This document shows, one piece after another, positions 17,814 through 25,433 of a DNA stretch of 64,000 nucleotides. This stretch comes from Nocardia nova NBRC 15556. Lineage in GTDB: Bacteria; Actinomycetota; Actinomycetes; Mycobacteriales; Mycobacteriaceae. Location of the stretch: positions 19,926-83,925 of the forward strand of contig NZ_BDBN01000039.1 in NCBI RefSeq assembly GCF_001613005.1, read 5' to 3'. A program made the translations under genes and the position numbers. Numbering within the stretch: position 1 is the first letter of the stretch; the number at the start of each line of letters is the position of its first letter. The notes beneath the pieces are model-generated. The model did no database searches. It saw only the letters and a program-made list of their open reading frames with translations, and was not told the origin of the DNA.

Positions 17814-18233
17814 ATGCGGATCGAATCGTCACGACGCCTCATCGATACCGTGGCATGGGTGCTGATCGAGGACGGCCGGATCCTGTGCGCCCGCCCGGAC
17901 GGCAAGGACGAGTTCTACATTCCCGGCGGCAAGCGCGAGGGGGAGGAGACCGATCGGCAGACGCTGATCCGGGAGATCTCCGAGGAGCTCACCGTGGTGC
18001 TGATTCCGGAATCGGTGGCCCACGTCGGCACCTACGAGGCCGAATTGCCCGGCGCCACCGAGGTTTCGGTGCGAATGAGCTGTTACACCGCGGACTACGC
18101 CGGCACCATCGAGCCGAGCAGTGAAATCGCCGAAATCGCCTGGTTCACCTACGCCGACCGGGCCGCGGTGCCGCCTGTCGACCAGGTGCTGTTCGATGAT
18201 CTGGTGGCACGCGGACTGCTACCGGCGCAGTGA
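17814..18233 (+). CDS. NUDIX hydrolase
   Basis: 139 residues, a single NUDIX domain. The box runs from Gly39 to Val61: G-x5-E (Glu45), then R53-E54-I-S-E57-E58. The usual Gly before the last hydrophobic residue is replaced by Thr60. Members hydrolyse nucleoside diphosphates linked to another moiety; the substrate cannot be read from sequence. The N-terminal RRLIDTVAWVLIEDGRILCA is typical of the DNA-mismatch/MutT-like subgroup. It ends 16 bases from the convergent dinB stop. Confidence 0.9.
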   Translation: MRIESSRRLIDTVAWVLIEDGRILCARPDGKDEFYIPGGKREGEETDRQTLIREISEELTVVLIPESVAHVGTYEAELPGATEVSVRMSCYTADYAGTIEPSSEIAEIAWFTYADRAAVPPVDQVLFDDLVARGLLPAQ

Positions 18234-18249
18234 CTCTGGGCCCGGCGAA

Positions 18250-19476
18250 TCAGTCGGGGAGCAGCGGCACCGACAAGCCCTCACCGCGCCCGAGCAGTGC
18301 GGCCCGGGTGACGGTTCCGGCGCCGAAGCGGTCGCGCACCGCATCCAGTGCCGCGTCGAGCGTGGTGTCCGGGCGGGCGTCCAACGGCAGCATCAGCTGC
18401 CGCGGATCCGTATTCTGCAGGTTCGTCAGCGCCAGGCCGATGAGGGTGATGCCGCGCTCCTCGATCAGGGGGCGAGCGGCGCCGAGCAGAGTGCGGGCGG
18501 CCTGCAGGATCGTCGCCCCGTCGTCGGTGGCGGTCGGCAGGGTGTGCGAACGGGTCGCGCGACCGAAATCGGCGAACCGTAAGCGCAGCACCACGGTTCG
18601 GCAGATCCGTCGTGCCGCCCGCAACCGGTGCCCGAGCCGATCCGCCAGGCCGTGCAGGTAGGCCTCGATCTCGGCATCGGTGCGAGGCCGGTTCCCCAGC
18701 GCGCGTTGCGCACCGATCGATCGGCGCCGGCGACCGGTGTCGACCCGGCGCGGATCGCGTGCCCAGGCCAGGGCGTGCAGATGCCGGCCGGCGGCGCGAC
18801 CGAGCAGACCGCACAACTCCATCGGGTCGGTATCGGCCAGTTGCCCGATCCGGGTGATGCCGTGTTCGTGCAATGTCCGGGCGGTCACCTCGCCCACTCC
18901 CCAGAGCCGTTCGACCGGCAGCGGATGCAGGAATTCGAGTTCGGCCTCGGGACGCACCAGCAGCAGGCCGTCGGGTTTGCACACCGCACTGGCCACCTTG
19001 GCGAGGAATTTGCTTCGCGCCACGCCGACCGAGATGGGCAGTCCGACCTCGGCCCGCACCCGCGCCCGCAATCCGGCCGCGATATCGATCGGGGCGCCCG
19101 AAATGCGATGCAGCCCAGCGACATCGAGAAAGGCCTCGTCGATGGAGATGCCCTCGACCTCCGGCGTGGTGTCGCGGAAGATCTCGAATACGGCCCGGCT
19201 CGCCTGCGCATAGGCGGACATCCGCGGCGGCACCACCACCGCATGCGGACACAGCCGCAACGCCTGCCGCGCATTCATCGGCGTCCGCACCCCGTACGCC
19301 TTCGCCTCGTAACTGGCCGCCAGCACCACCCCGCCCCCGACGATCACCGGCTTTCCCCGCAACTCCGGTGCGTCCCGCTGCTCGACAGACGCATAGAACG
19401 AATCCAGGTCGGCATGCAAAATCGCCGCCCGCCCCTGACGGCCCCCTTCCTCCGCCCCCTCATCCGATGCGAACAC
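18250..19476 (-). CDS. dinB: DNA polymerase IV (Y-family)
   Basis: 408 residues. Error-prone translesion polymerase. The catalytic carboxylates are in ILHADLDSFYASVEQ and SIDEAFLDV. The thumb/HhH region VERLWGVGEVTARTLHEHGI is followed by the little finger, and a beta-clamp binding motif RQLMLPLD lies near the C-terminus. The GTG at 19476 is the first codon. A -10 hexamer TAGTAT lies seven bases upstream of it, so the message is probably leaderless. A LexA-type box covers the start, which points to SOS induction. Confidence 0.95.
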   Translation of the reverse strand: MFASDEGAEEGGRQGRAAILHADLDSFYASVEQRDAPELRGKPVIVGGGVVLAASYEAKAYGVRTPMNARQALRLCPHAVVVPPRMSAYAQASRAVFEIFRDTTPEVEGISIDEAFLDVAGLHRISGAPIDIAAGLRARVRAEVGLPISVGVARSKFLAKVASAVCKPDGLLLVRPEAELEFLHPLPVERLWGVGEVTARTLHEHGITRIGQLADTDPMELCGLLGRAAGRHLHALAWARDPRRVDTGRRRRSIGAQRALGNRPRTDAEIEAYLHGLADRLGHRLRAARRICRTVVLRLRFADFGRATRSHTLPTATDDGATILQAARTLLGAARPLIEERGITLIGLALTNLQNTDPRQLMLPLDARPDTTLDAALDAVRDRFGAGTVTRAALLGRGEGLSVPLLPD

Positions 19477-19489
19477 ATGTTCGATACTA
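19470..19489 (-). promoter_or_regulatory. dinB promoter -10 and LexA/SOS box overlapping the start codon
   Basis: The palindrome CGAACACATGTTCG (19470-19483) matches the actinobacterial SOS consensus CGAAC-N4-GTTCG exactly. On the minus strand a -10 element TAGTAT (19489-19484) is followed by seven bases and then the dinB GTG at 19476. Transcription would therefore begin at or next to the start codon, inside the LexA site, giving direct repression of a leaderless transcript. Confidence 0.75.
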
Positions 19490-19522
19490 GACCACTCTCG
19501 TGGCGCCGCCTACGGTCTCGGG

Positions 19523-19673
19523 CGGCTCCGTCCCAGGGGTGCGAGCATCGGAACGCACGGGATCGACCGACTCGGATGGAACGGACGCCTCGAAAAAATT
19601 TCGTCAAACATTCGCCACCGATGTCGAGAACGCCGAACCGGCTCCGTCCCAGAGATACGAGCAACCGAGAACG
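19523..19673. repeat. Imperfect ~33-bp direct repeat between dinB and the PPOX gene
   Basis: The element starting CGGCTCCGTCCCAG at 19523 recurs at 19639. The remainder is similar (GGGTGCGAGCATCGGAACG versus AGATACGAGCAACCGAGAACG). The copies are about 116 bp apart in the leader of the plus-strand gene that starts at 19707. They may be a duplicated regulatory segment; no known site was recognised. Confidence 0.5.
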
Positions 19674-19706
19674 GCCCGCTCGACCACCGACACAGGAGCG
19701 ACAGTC

Positions 19707-20204
19707 ATGGAACAGCACGAGATCACCGAAATCCTCGACCGCCCGATCAGCCGGGAGTTGCTGGCCCGCGACCTGCTGCGTCTGGCGTACGTCGCCAAGG
19801 ACGGCACCCCGCGCAACGTCCCGATCGCGTTCACCTGGAACGGCTCGCAGATCGTGCTCTGCACGACGAAGAACGCCCCGAAACTGCACTCGCTGCGGCA
19901 CAATCCTCAGGTCGCGCTGACGATCGACACCGAGGTTCATCCGCCGAAGATCCTTCTTCTGCGCGGACATGCCGAACTCGACGTCGTCGACGGCATCCCC
20001 GAGGAATACCTGCAGATGAACGGCAGCTACGAGATGACCCCCGAACAGCGCGTGGAGTGGGAGGCGGAAGTCCGCTCGCTCTACGACGGCATGGTCCGGA
20101 TCGTCATCACCCCGACCTGGGTGAAGCTCATCGACTTCGACAACACCCTGCCCAGTGCGGTCGAGGAACTGGTCCGGCAGCGGGCCGAACGTCAGCGGGC
20201 CTGA
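19707..20204 (+). CDS. Pyridoxamine 5'-phosphate oxidase-like (PPOX/FMN or F420) protein
   Basis: 165 residues, a split beta-barrel flavin-binding fold. LRLAYVAKDGTPRNVPIAFTW is followed by IVLCTTKNAPKLHSLRHNP and VALTIDTEV, the usual cofactor-phosphate-binding strand and loop order of small PPOX proteins. Such enzymes reduce diverse substrates with FMN or F420; the substrate is unknown. The start ATG 19707 has AGGAG eight bases upstream. The longer upstream frame is excluded because it overlaps the repeated leader and has no coding character. Confidence 0.85.
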   Translation: MEQHEITEILDRPISRELLARDLLRLAYVAKDGTPRNVPIAFTWNGSQIVLCTTKNAPKLHSLRHNPQVALTIDTEVHPPKILLLRGHAELDVVDGIPEEYLQMNGSYEMTPEQRVEWEAEVRSLYDGMVRIVITPTWVKLIDFDNTLPSAVEELVRQRAERQRA

Positions 20205-20244
20205 CCACCACGGCCGGTTCCGTGCCGTGCCCACCGAGGAGACG

Positions 20245-20595
20245 ATGATGCCCGAATACCTACTGCTCGAGCACTATCGGGGTGCGCCCGCGGCGGTCAA
20301 CGACGTACCGATGGATCAGTGGGCCCCGGAGGAGATCACCGCCCACGTGCAATACACGGAAGACTTCGCCGCACGACTGCAGACCACCGGCGAATACGTC
20401 GATCATCGGGCGGGCGCTCGAACTGGCCGGTGAGTTGTCCGCGGCGCCCGGTGCGGGCGGGCAGCCGACCTGTACGCCGCGGCATCGGCCGCCGCCACCA
20501 GCGTGCCGGAGCGTGACCACCTCACCCGCGAGGCCGCACGGGTGCGGACCTTGCTGCGTCGTCGACCCGACCGCCCGACGACATCAACCGAGTGA
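20245..20595 (+). pseudogene. Collapsed YCII (DGPF) protein plus ECF sigma factor tail
   Basis: An intact-looking ribosome site and ATG 20245 start MMPEYLLLEHYRGAPAAVND, then MDQWAPEEITAHVQYTEDF up to GEYVD, the N-terminal half of a YCII/DGPF protein. After a frameshift the sequence jumps to ALELAGELSAAPGAGG, the extreme C-terminus of the same domain; the ~50 residues between, with the DGPF motif, are missing. A third frame then reads DLYAAASAAATSVPERDHLT-REAARVRTLL to a TGA at 20593. This resembles the C-terminal tail of the ECF (ECF42-like) sigma factors that normally follow YCII genes. The pair has been reduced to about 350 bp. Confidence 0.7.
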
Positions 20596-20706
20596 GCTTC
20601 GCGCCGCGCGCCGAAGCCGGTGTCGTGTGAGAAGGTGATGTCTCACTCGTGAATCCGGTGCTGCCGGTGCGAGTGTCGACGTGATCCGAATGGAGGAGAG
20701 GCCTTG

Positions 20707-21744
20707 GTGGAGGCGACGTTCGATGTGACCGGGCTGGTGGGGCATCGCTATCGCACGGACGACTTCTACGAGGTGGGAAGGGAGAAGATCCGCGAGTACG
20801 CGCGAGCGGTACAGGACTTCCACCCGGCACACTGGAGCGAGGACGCCGCCCGTGAGCTCGGATACGCCGGGCTCATCGCGCCGACCACCTTTATCTCCAC
20901 CGTCGCGATGCTGGCCAATCGCCGGCTGCTGGAGGACGTCATGAACGGCTACGACGTGGTCGTGCAGACGGACCAGGTATTCGAGATGTACAAGCCGGTG
21001 CTCACCGGCGACCGCTTGGTCAGCGATGTGGAATTGTCCTCGGTGCGTCGTATCGGGGGCAGGGATCTGCTCACCATCACCAACACCTTCACCGACGGAT
21101 CCGGTGACATCGCGCAGATCATGCACACGACCGTCCTCGGCCTCACCGGTGCGGACGTCGGCGCCGAGATCAGCGAGACGATCGAACGCGTCGTCATGAG
21201 CGGTCTCGACACCATTCCCCGGATCACGACCGCTACCGCGGAGGTGAACGTGCCGCCGGCAGACTCGGATTCCGGTGCCGCGGTGCGCCTTTCGCCTGTC
21301 TCACGCACGCGCACCCCGCATACCGCGCCTCGATTCGAGGACATCGCCGTCGGTGCCGAACTTCCCGCGCGGTCGGTGAACCTGACGCGCGGTGATCTGG
21401 TGAATTACGCCGGGGTCTCCGGGGATGCGAATCCCATCCATTGGCATGCCGAGATCGCCGCGCTCGCGGGACTTCCCGACGTGATCGCGCACGGCATGCT
21501 CACGATGGGTTTGGGGGCCGGCTTCGTCACCGGATGGCTCGGTGACCCGGGCGCGGTGATCAGATACGGTGTCCGGCTGTCGAATTACACCGTTATCGAG
21601 GCCGACGCCGCCGGCACGGTGGAGTTCACGGGCCGCATCAAGTCGATCGATCCCGAGACCAGGACGGCGGTCGTCGTCATCGTCGCGAAGTCGGCGGGCC
21701 GCAAGGTTTTCGGCCTTGCCACGGCGGATGTCCGCCTGGCCTGA
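20707..21744 (+). CDS. Fused MaoC-like dehydratase (HadA-HadB type)
   Basis: 345 residues with two hot-dog domains. The N-terminal domain resembles HadA/FAS1-N (GHRYRTDDFYEVGREKIREY, then AVQDFHPAHW and GLIAPTTFISTVAM). The C-terminal domain is a catalytic MaoC domain with YAGVSGDANPIHWH containing the Asp/His pair. This is the architecture of (3R)-hydroxyacyl-ACP/CoA dehydratases of fatty or mycolic acid synthesis, normally encoded as separate hadA and hadB genes in mycobacteria. The GTG at 20707 follows GGAGGAGAGG; a TTG at 20704 is possible. It stands alone, convergent with a hypothetical gene. Confidence 0.85.
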   Translation: MEATFDVTGLVGHRYRTDDFYEVGREKIREYARAVQDFHPAHWSEDAARELGYAGLIAPTTFISTVAMLANRRLLEDVMNGYDVVVQTDQVFEMYKPVLTGDRLVSDVELSSVRRIGGRDLLTITNTFTDGSGDIAQIMHTTVLGLTGADVGAEISETIERVVMSGLDTIPRITTATAEVNVPPADSDSGAAVRLSPVSRTRTPHTAPRFEDIAVGAELPARSVNLTRGDLVNYAGVSGDANPIHWHAEIAALAGLPDVIAHGMLTMGLGAGFVTGWLGDPGAVIRYGVRLSNYTVIEADAAGTVEFTGRIKSIDPETRTAVVVIVAKSAGRKVFGLATADVRLA

Positions 21745-21751
21745 CCGCGAA

Positions 21752-22213
21752 TCAATACTGGTTCTTGATGACGAAGTAGGAGCCGCGGATCGTGCCCGCC
21801 AGCTTCGACTTCTGCCTCGCGAACTTGAAAGACGAGAGTTCCGTGGGGATTTCCATCCCGTCGGACAGCTTGAAACCCACCGCTCGCTTACCGGAATCGT
21901 CGATCGAATACATGACGTTGATCGACAGGCCGCTTTCGTAGAAGACGTAGGCGAAGCGGATGCCGTCCGCTTCGAAGGCCGTGGCCTCGAGCGGACGGGA
22001 GGCGATGACGATGCCGCGTTCGTCCTCGAGGATCCGGCTGACCCAGTCGACGGTCGACTGGGCCTCCTTGGCCGGCTCCACGGTGAAGACGTGGTCGTAC
22101 TTGTTCTTGAAGTATCGGGCCTCGTTGGCGCGCAGGCCGGCCAATGCGTCCGCGACCGGGGACGATTCGAGGCCTTCGGTCGATACCGTCGTGAAGTCCA
22201 CTGTGTAGGTCAT
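21752..22213 (-). CDS. Hypothetical protein, conserved-looking
   Basis: 153 residues with no recognised motif, signal peptide or membrane segment. The sequence looks well-ordered and globular, with many aromatic and charged residues (NEARYFKNKYDHVFTV, IRFAYVFYESGLSINVMYSI, LAGTIRGSYFVIKNQY). It has a clear start after a GGAG-like site and ends seven bases from the convergent dehydratase gene. I recall similar hypothetical proteins in Rhodococcus/Nocardia but no function. Confidence 0.7.
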   Translation of the reverse strand: MTYTVDFTTVSTEGLESSPVADALAGLRANEARYFKNKYDHVFTVEPAKEAQSTVDWVSRILEDERGIVIASRPLEATAFEADGIRFAYVFYESGLSINVMYSIDDSGKRAVGFKLSDGMEIPTELSSFKFARQKSKLAGTIRGSYFVIKNQY

Positions 22214-22284
22214 GGCGAACTCCTCCGCGAGTGTGTCGGTCGAACTCTACAGCGTCGCGCGGCGCGAACCGGGCAGGCGCGGTC

Positions 22285-22899
22285 TCACTCCGCGCGCGAG
22301 AACACCGCCACCAGAAAGCCGGAGTCGTCGGTGAACGGGCGCAGATCCCATGTCGAAAGCCGCAGATCCACTCGCAGTCCGGCGTCTTCGGCGTCGGCCA
22401 GGAATTGCGGGAAATCGTAACCGCGGTCGGCGCCGAATCCGACCACCACTCGCCCGGCCGGCGCCAGATGGCGAGCGAAACCGGACAGCACCGCGCCTCG
22501 GGTGGAGGGCGCCAGGAACGTCATCACGTTGCCCGCGCACACGATCACATCGAAGCCGGCTTCGATCCCGCGACGGGGCAGATCCAGTTCGGCGAGGTCA
22601 CCGACCAGCCAGGTCGGACCGGGATGGTCCTGTTCCGCCGCGGCGATCAACACCGGGTCGACGTCGACTCCGACCACGACATGTCCGGCGCGATACAGGT
22701 AGCCGCCCAGCCGCCCCGGCCCGCATCCGGCGTCCAGAATCCGGCTACCGCGCCCGACCATCGCATCGATCAGGCGCGCTTCGCCCACGATGTCCGCGCC
22801 CTCGGCCGCCATCGCCCGGAAGCGCTCCACGTACCACGTCGAATGTGCCGGATCGGCCGCAGTGATCTCTTCCCACTGGCTGGGCGTGCGTCCGCTCAT
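22285..22899 (-). CDS. Class I SAM-dependent methyltransferase
   Basis: 204 residues. A Rossmann-type methyltransferase: SAM motif I ILDAGCGPGRLGGYL, the acidic residue after strand 2 in VVGVDVDPVLIAAA, motif II in GDLAEL, and DVIVCAGNVMTFL. The substrate is unknown. The start at 22899 (MSGRTPSQWEEITAADPAHS) is chosen because the longer upstream frame is antisense to the HEAT/MerR operon. It is divergent from that operon across a 91-bp spacer holding a MerR-type promoter. Confidence 0.88.
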   Translation of the reverse strand: MSGRTPSQWEEITAADPAHSTWYVERFRAMAAEGADIVGEARLIDAMVGRGSRILDAGCGPGRLGGYLYRAGHVVVGVDVDPVLIAAAEQDHPGPTWLVGDLAELDLPRRGIEAGFDVIVCAGNVMTFLAPSTRGAVLSGFARHLAPAGRVVVGFGADRGYDFPQFLADAEDAGLRVDLRLSTWDLRPFTDDSGFLVAVFSRAE

Positions 22900-22938
22900 G
22901 GTCTGTTGCCTCTTCTTCTCTCGGTCCGGTGCGTGTAC

Positions 22939-22969
22939 TTGACCTTGCCATCGTGACAAGGTCTTCACT
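22939..22969 (+). promoter_or_regulatory. MerR-type promoter/operator of the HEAT-MerR operon
   Basis: A -35 TTGACC (22939-22944) and -10 TTCACT (22964-22969) are separated by 19 bp. The spacer and flanks form a 23-bp near-perfect dyad (22941-22963) with arms GACCTTGCCA and TGACAAGGTC around a central base. The downstream operon encodes a MerR regulator, so autoregulation is likely. Confidence 0.8.
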
Positions 22970-22990
22970 TGACTGCCGGAGGTGGTCCCG

Positions 22991-23668
22991 ATGACTTCGA
23001 CACACAGGAACCCACAGAACATGCGACTACTCGACGCGCTGGCGGCGGACAACTCGTCGACACGGCTCGAGGCGGCGCTCGCGCTCGGCACCCGTCCCGC
23101 GGCCGACGCCGTCGATGCGCTGGTCGAGCGGTGCGCGATCGAGCCGGACTTCTTCGTGCGCGACATGCTCACCTGGGCGCTCACCCGGTTTCCGGCTGCG
23201 GTGACGGTTCCGAAGCTGCGTGCGCAACTGGGTTCGGACCGTCCCCAGGCGCGCAGCCAGGCGCTGCATACCCTGTCCAAGATCGGGGACCGCAGCGCCT
23301 GGCCCGCGATCACGCGGTCGTTGTTGCAGGACGCCGACGACGACGTCGCGCGCAGTGCGTGGCGGGCCGCCGTCGTCCTGGTGCCCGACGCCGACAAGGA
23401 CGTACTGGCGCAGACGTTGGCGACCCAGTTCGGCCGCGGTGACCGCGAGGTGCGGCTGAGTCTGAGCCGCGCCCTGGTCGCCTTGGGCGAGGTCGTCGAG
23501 CCGGTCCTGCGGTCGGCGACGACGAACCCGGATCCGGTGGTGCGGGCACACGCGCGCGCCACCGAAGTCCTGCTGCACGATCCGGACGCCGGTTTCGACC
23601 TCGCGATCGACCAGGCCAGACGGGTTCGTGCGCTCGGACCGGACCGGGAGGAGTCGACCGCGTGCTGA
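22991..23668 (+). CDS. HEAT-repeat protein paired with a MerR regulator
   Basis: 225 residues from ATG 22991 (GGAGG eight bases upstream). The whole chain is made of alpha-helical HEAT/PBS-lyase-type repeats of ~30 residues, such as TRLEAALALGTRPAADAVDA, QARSQALHTLSKIGDRSAWP and DREVRLSLSRALVALGEVVE, so it is a protein-binding scaffold. Its stop overlaps the start of the MerR gene by seven bases, indicating translational coupling. That gene carries HEAT repeats too, and the two proteins probably interact. Confidence 0.8.
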   Translation: MTSTHRNPQNMRLLDALAADNSSTRLEAALALGTRPAADAVDALVERCAIEPDFFVRDMLTWALTRFPAAVTVPKLRAQLGSDRPQARSQALHTLSKIGDRSAWPAITRSLLQDADDDVARSAWRAAVVLVPDADKDVLAQTLATQFGRGDREVRLSLSRALVALGEVVEPVLRSATTNPDPVVRAHARATEVLLHDPDAGFDLAIDQARRVRALGPDREESTAC

Positions 23669-24705
23669 TCGGCGAGGTGGCCCGTTACTCGGGAGTGAGC
23701 GCCCGCATGCTCCGGCACTACGACTCCCTGGGGCTGGTGCGGCCGACCGGCCGCACCGTCGGCGGCTATCGCGAATATTCCGTCGCGGACATCCGTCGGA
23801 TCTTCCATGTCGAGGGTCTGCGGTCGCTGGGCTTGTCCCTGACTCAGATCGGGCGGGCCCTCGACGACCCCGGCTTCACACCGTCCGCACTGGTCGGCGA
23901 CCTGGTGCGGGCGACCGAAGAACGGCTGAGCCGGGACCGGGAGCTGCTCGAACGGCTGCGTGCGGTCGAGGCGGCCGAACCCTCCGGCTGGCAGGACGCG
24001 CTGCGCATCGTCGAGCTCCTGCGTGGACTGGGGTCGTCCGATGCCGCCCGGCGGCAGCAGGCCGTCCTCGCCCCGGCCGAGGAGATGCCGGCCGAACTGC
24101 TCGCCGAGGCGGTGCTCACCGAATCCGATCCCTATGTCGCCGGAGCGCTGCGGTGGGCGCTCGCCCGGGCCGGAGCGGAAGGTGTGCTGCACGTGGCCTC
24201 CGGCCTGGACTCCGCCGATGTCGAGGTCCGGCGGCGGGCGGCCTCGGCACTGGCCGAGATACCCGAGGAGGAGGCCGGCGCGGTGCTACTGGACGCGCTC
24301 ACCGACGCGGACCCGACCGTCCGCAGAATCTCCGCCCTCGCCCTCGGCGCGCGCGGGGAGACCCGAGCGGTTCCGGAACTCGTCGCCACCGTGATCGAAG
24401 GCCCGAACGATGTCGAGGCGGCCGAACTCCTGGGATCGCTGGCCCGGGACGCGAAATGGGCCGATCACATTCTGAATGCACTGGCCGGCGAGCTGGCCGC
24501 GCACCCGCCGGGTTCACCGGTGCGGCTCCGGCTCACCCAGGCGCTGGCCGAGCTGCCCGGCTCCCTCGCACTGAATACGTTGCGGCCCTTGATGAACGAC
24601 GACGATCGGACGGTCGCTCTGCTCGCCGCGGCTCTCGTCCGCACGCTCGAACAAGAGCCACCGGCGCCCCGCGGCGGCGACCGCGGTTCCACCGAACTCG
24701 CATGA
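23662..24705 (+). CDS. MerR-family regulator with C-terminal HEAT repeats
   Basis: 347 residues. Residues 1-70 are a MerR HTH (MLIGEVARYSGVSARMLRHY then DSLGLVRPTGRTVGGYREY), followed by the dimerisation coiled coil (~75-110). The rest consists of HEAT-like repeats (VAGALRWALARAGAEGVLHV, VEVRRRAASALAEIPEE, PTVRRISALALGARGE) in place of a small effector domain. The GTG start lies inside the end of the preceding HEAT gene. The 19-bp-spaced operator upstream is probably its target. Confidence 0.88.
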   Translation: MLIGEVARYSGVSARMLRHYDSLGLVRPTGRTVGGYREYSVADIRRIFHVEGLRSLGLSLTQIGRALDDPGFTPSALVGDLVRATEERLSRDRELLERLRAVEAAEPSGWQDALRIVELLRGLGSSDAARRQQAVLAPAEEMPAELLAEAVLTESDPYVAGALRWALARAGAEGVLHVASGLDSADVEVRRRAASALAEIPEEEAGAVLLDALTDADPTVRRISALALGARGETRAVPELVATVIEGPNDVEAAELLGSLARDAKWADHILNALAGELAAHPPGSPVRLRLTQALAELPGSLALNTLRPLMNDDDRTVALLAAALVRTLEQEPPAPRGGDRGSTELA

Positions 24706-24756
24706 TCGCGTCCCGCGCGGGTATCGCGCGATGCGCGGGACGAGAGGAGTGTCGTG

Positions 24757-25395
24757 ATGCGGTTGCGGCGCAGCACGCCCTACGGTGCCGGAATAGGCCG
24801 GGTCCGGCGGGGCAAGGGCTTCGCTTATGTCGACGAGAACGGCTTCGCGGTAACCGATCCCGAAGCGACGCAACGCATCGACGACCTGGTGATCCCGCCG
24901 GCCTGGCGGAAGGTGTGGATCTGCCCGCACGCCCACGGGCACATTCAAGCGGTCGGGGTGGACGCGGCGGGGCGGCGGCAGTACCTGTATCACGAACAGT
25001 GGCGGCGAGGATGCGACGAGGAGAAGTTCGACCGCATGCTCGAGGTGGCGGCACAGCTACCGAGCCTGCGCGAGCAGGTCGGCGCCGATCTGCGGCGTTC
25101 CGGCTTGGATCGGCGCCGCGTGGAGGCCGTCGTGATCGGCCTGCTCGACCGCGGCGTCTTCCGCATTGGCAGTGAGGAATACGCCGAGGAGAACGGCACC
25201 CGCGGCGTGGCCACGCTGTTGCACGAACAGGTCCGGGTCTCGGGGAAGGAGATGCGATTCGACTATGTGGCCAAAGGCGGAATCCGCCGCCGGCTTGGCG
25301 GCCACCGAATGCCCGAATTCGCAGCGTCGTCGCAACAGCGCCGTGCGGCAGGTGATGACCGAGGTGGCCGAGGCATTGGGCAACACCCCGGTGCC
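24757..25395 (+). pseudogene. DNA topoisomerase IB, internally deleted and frameshifted
   Basis: From ATG 24757 (GAGAGGAG upstream) the frame follows bacterial/poxvirus-type topoisomerase IB very well: GKGFAYVDENGFAVTDPEAT, then VIPPAWRKVWICPHAHGHIQ, LYHEQWRRGCDEEKFDRM and MRFDYVAKGG. After ~residue 180 the similarity stops. In another frame about 50 bp later comes NSAVRQVMTEVAEALGNTP, the C-terminal helix normally ~140 residues further on, and then it breaks off before the region with the catalytic Tyr. The catalytic core is thus deleted and the gene is dead, although the frame stays open to 25437. Confidence 0.8.
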
Positions 25396-25433
25396 GAGAA
25401 GTTTGCCGGAGAACGCCGGGGTACTCCACGCCC

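Noticed and set aside
22285..24192. A 635-codon open frame on the minus strand
   Set aside because: Only its last 204 codons (methyltransferase) are coding-like; the rest is antisense to the HEAT and MerR genes, whose domains are clear.
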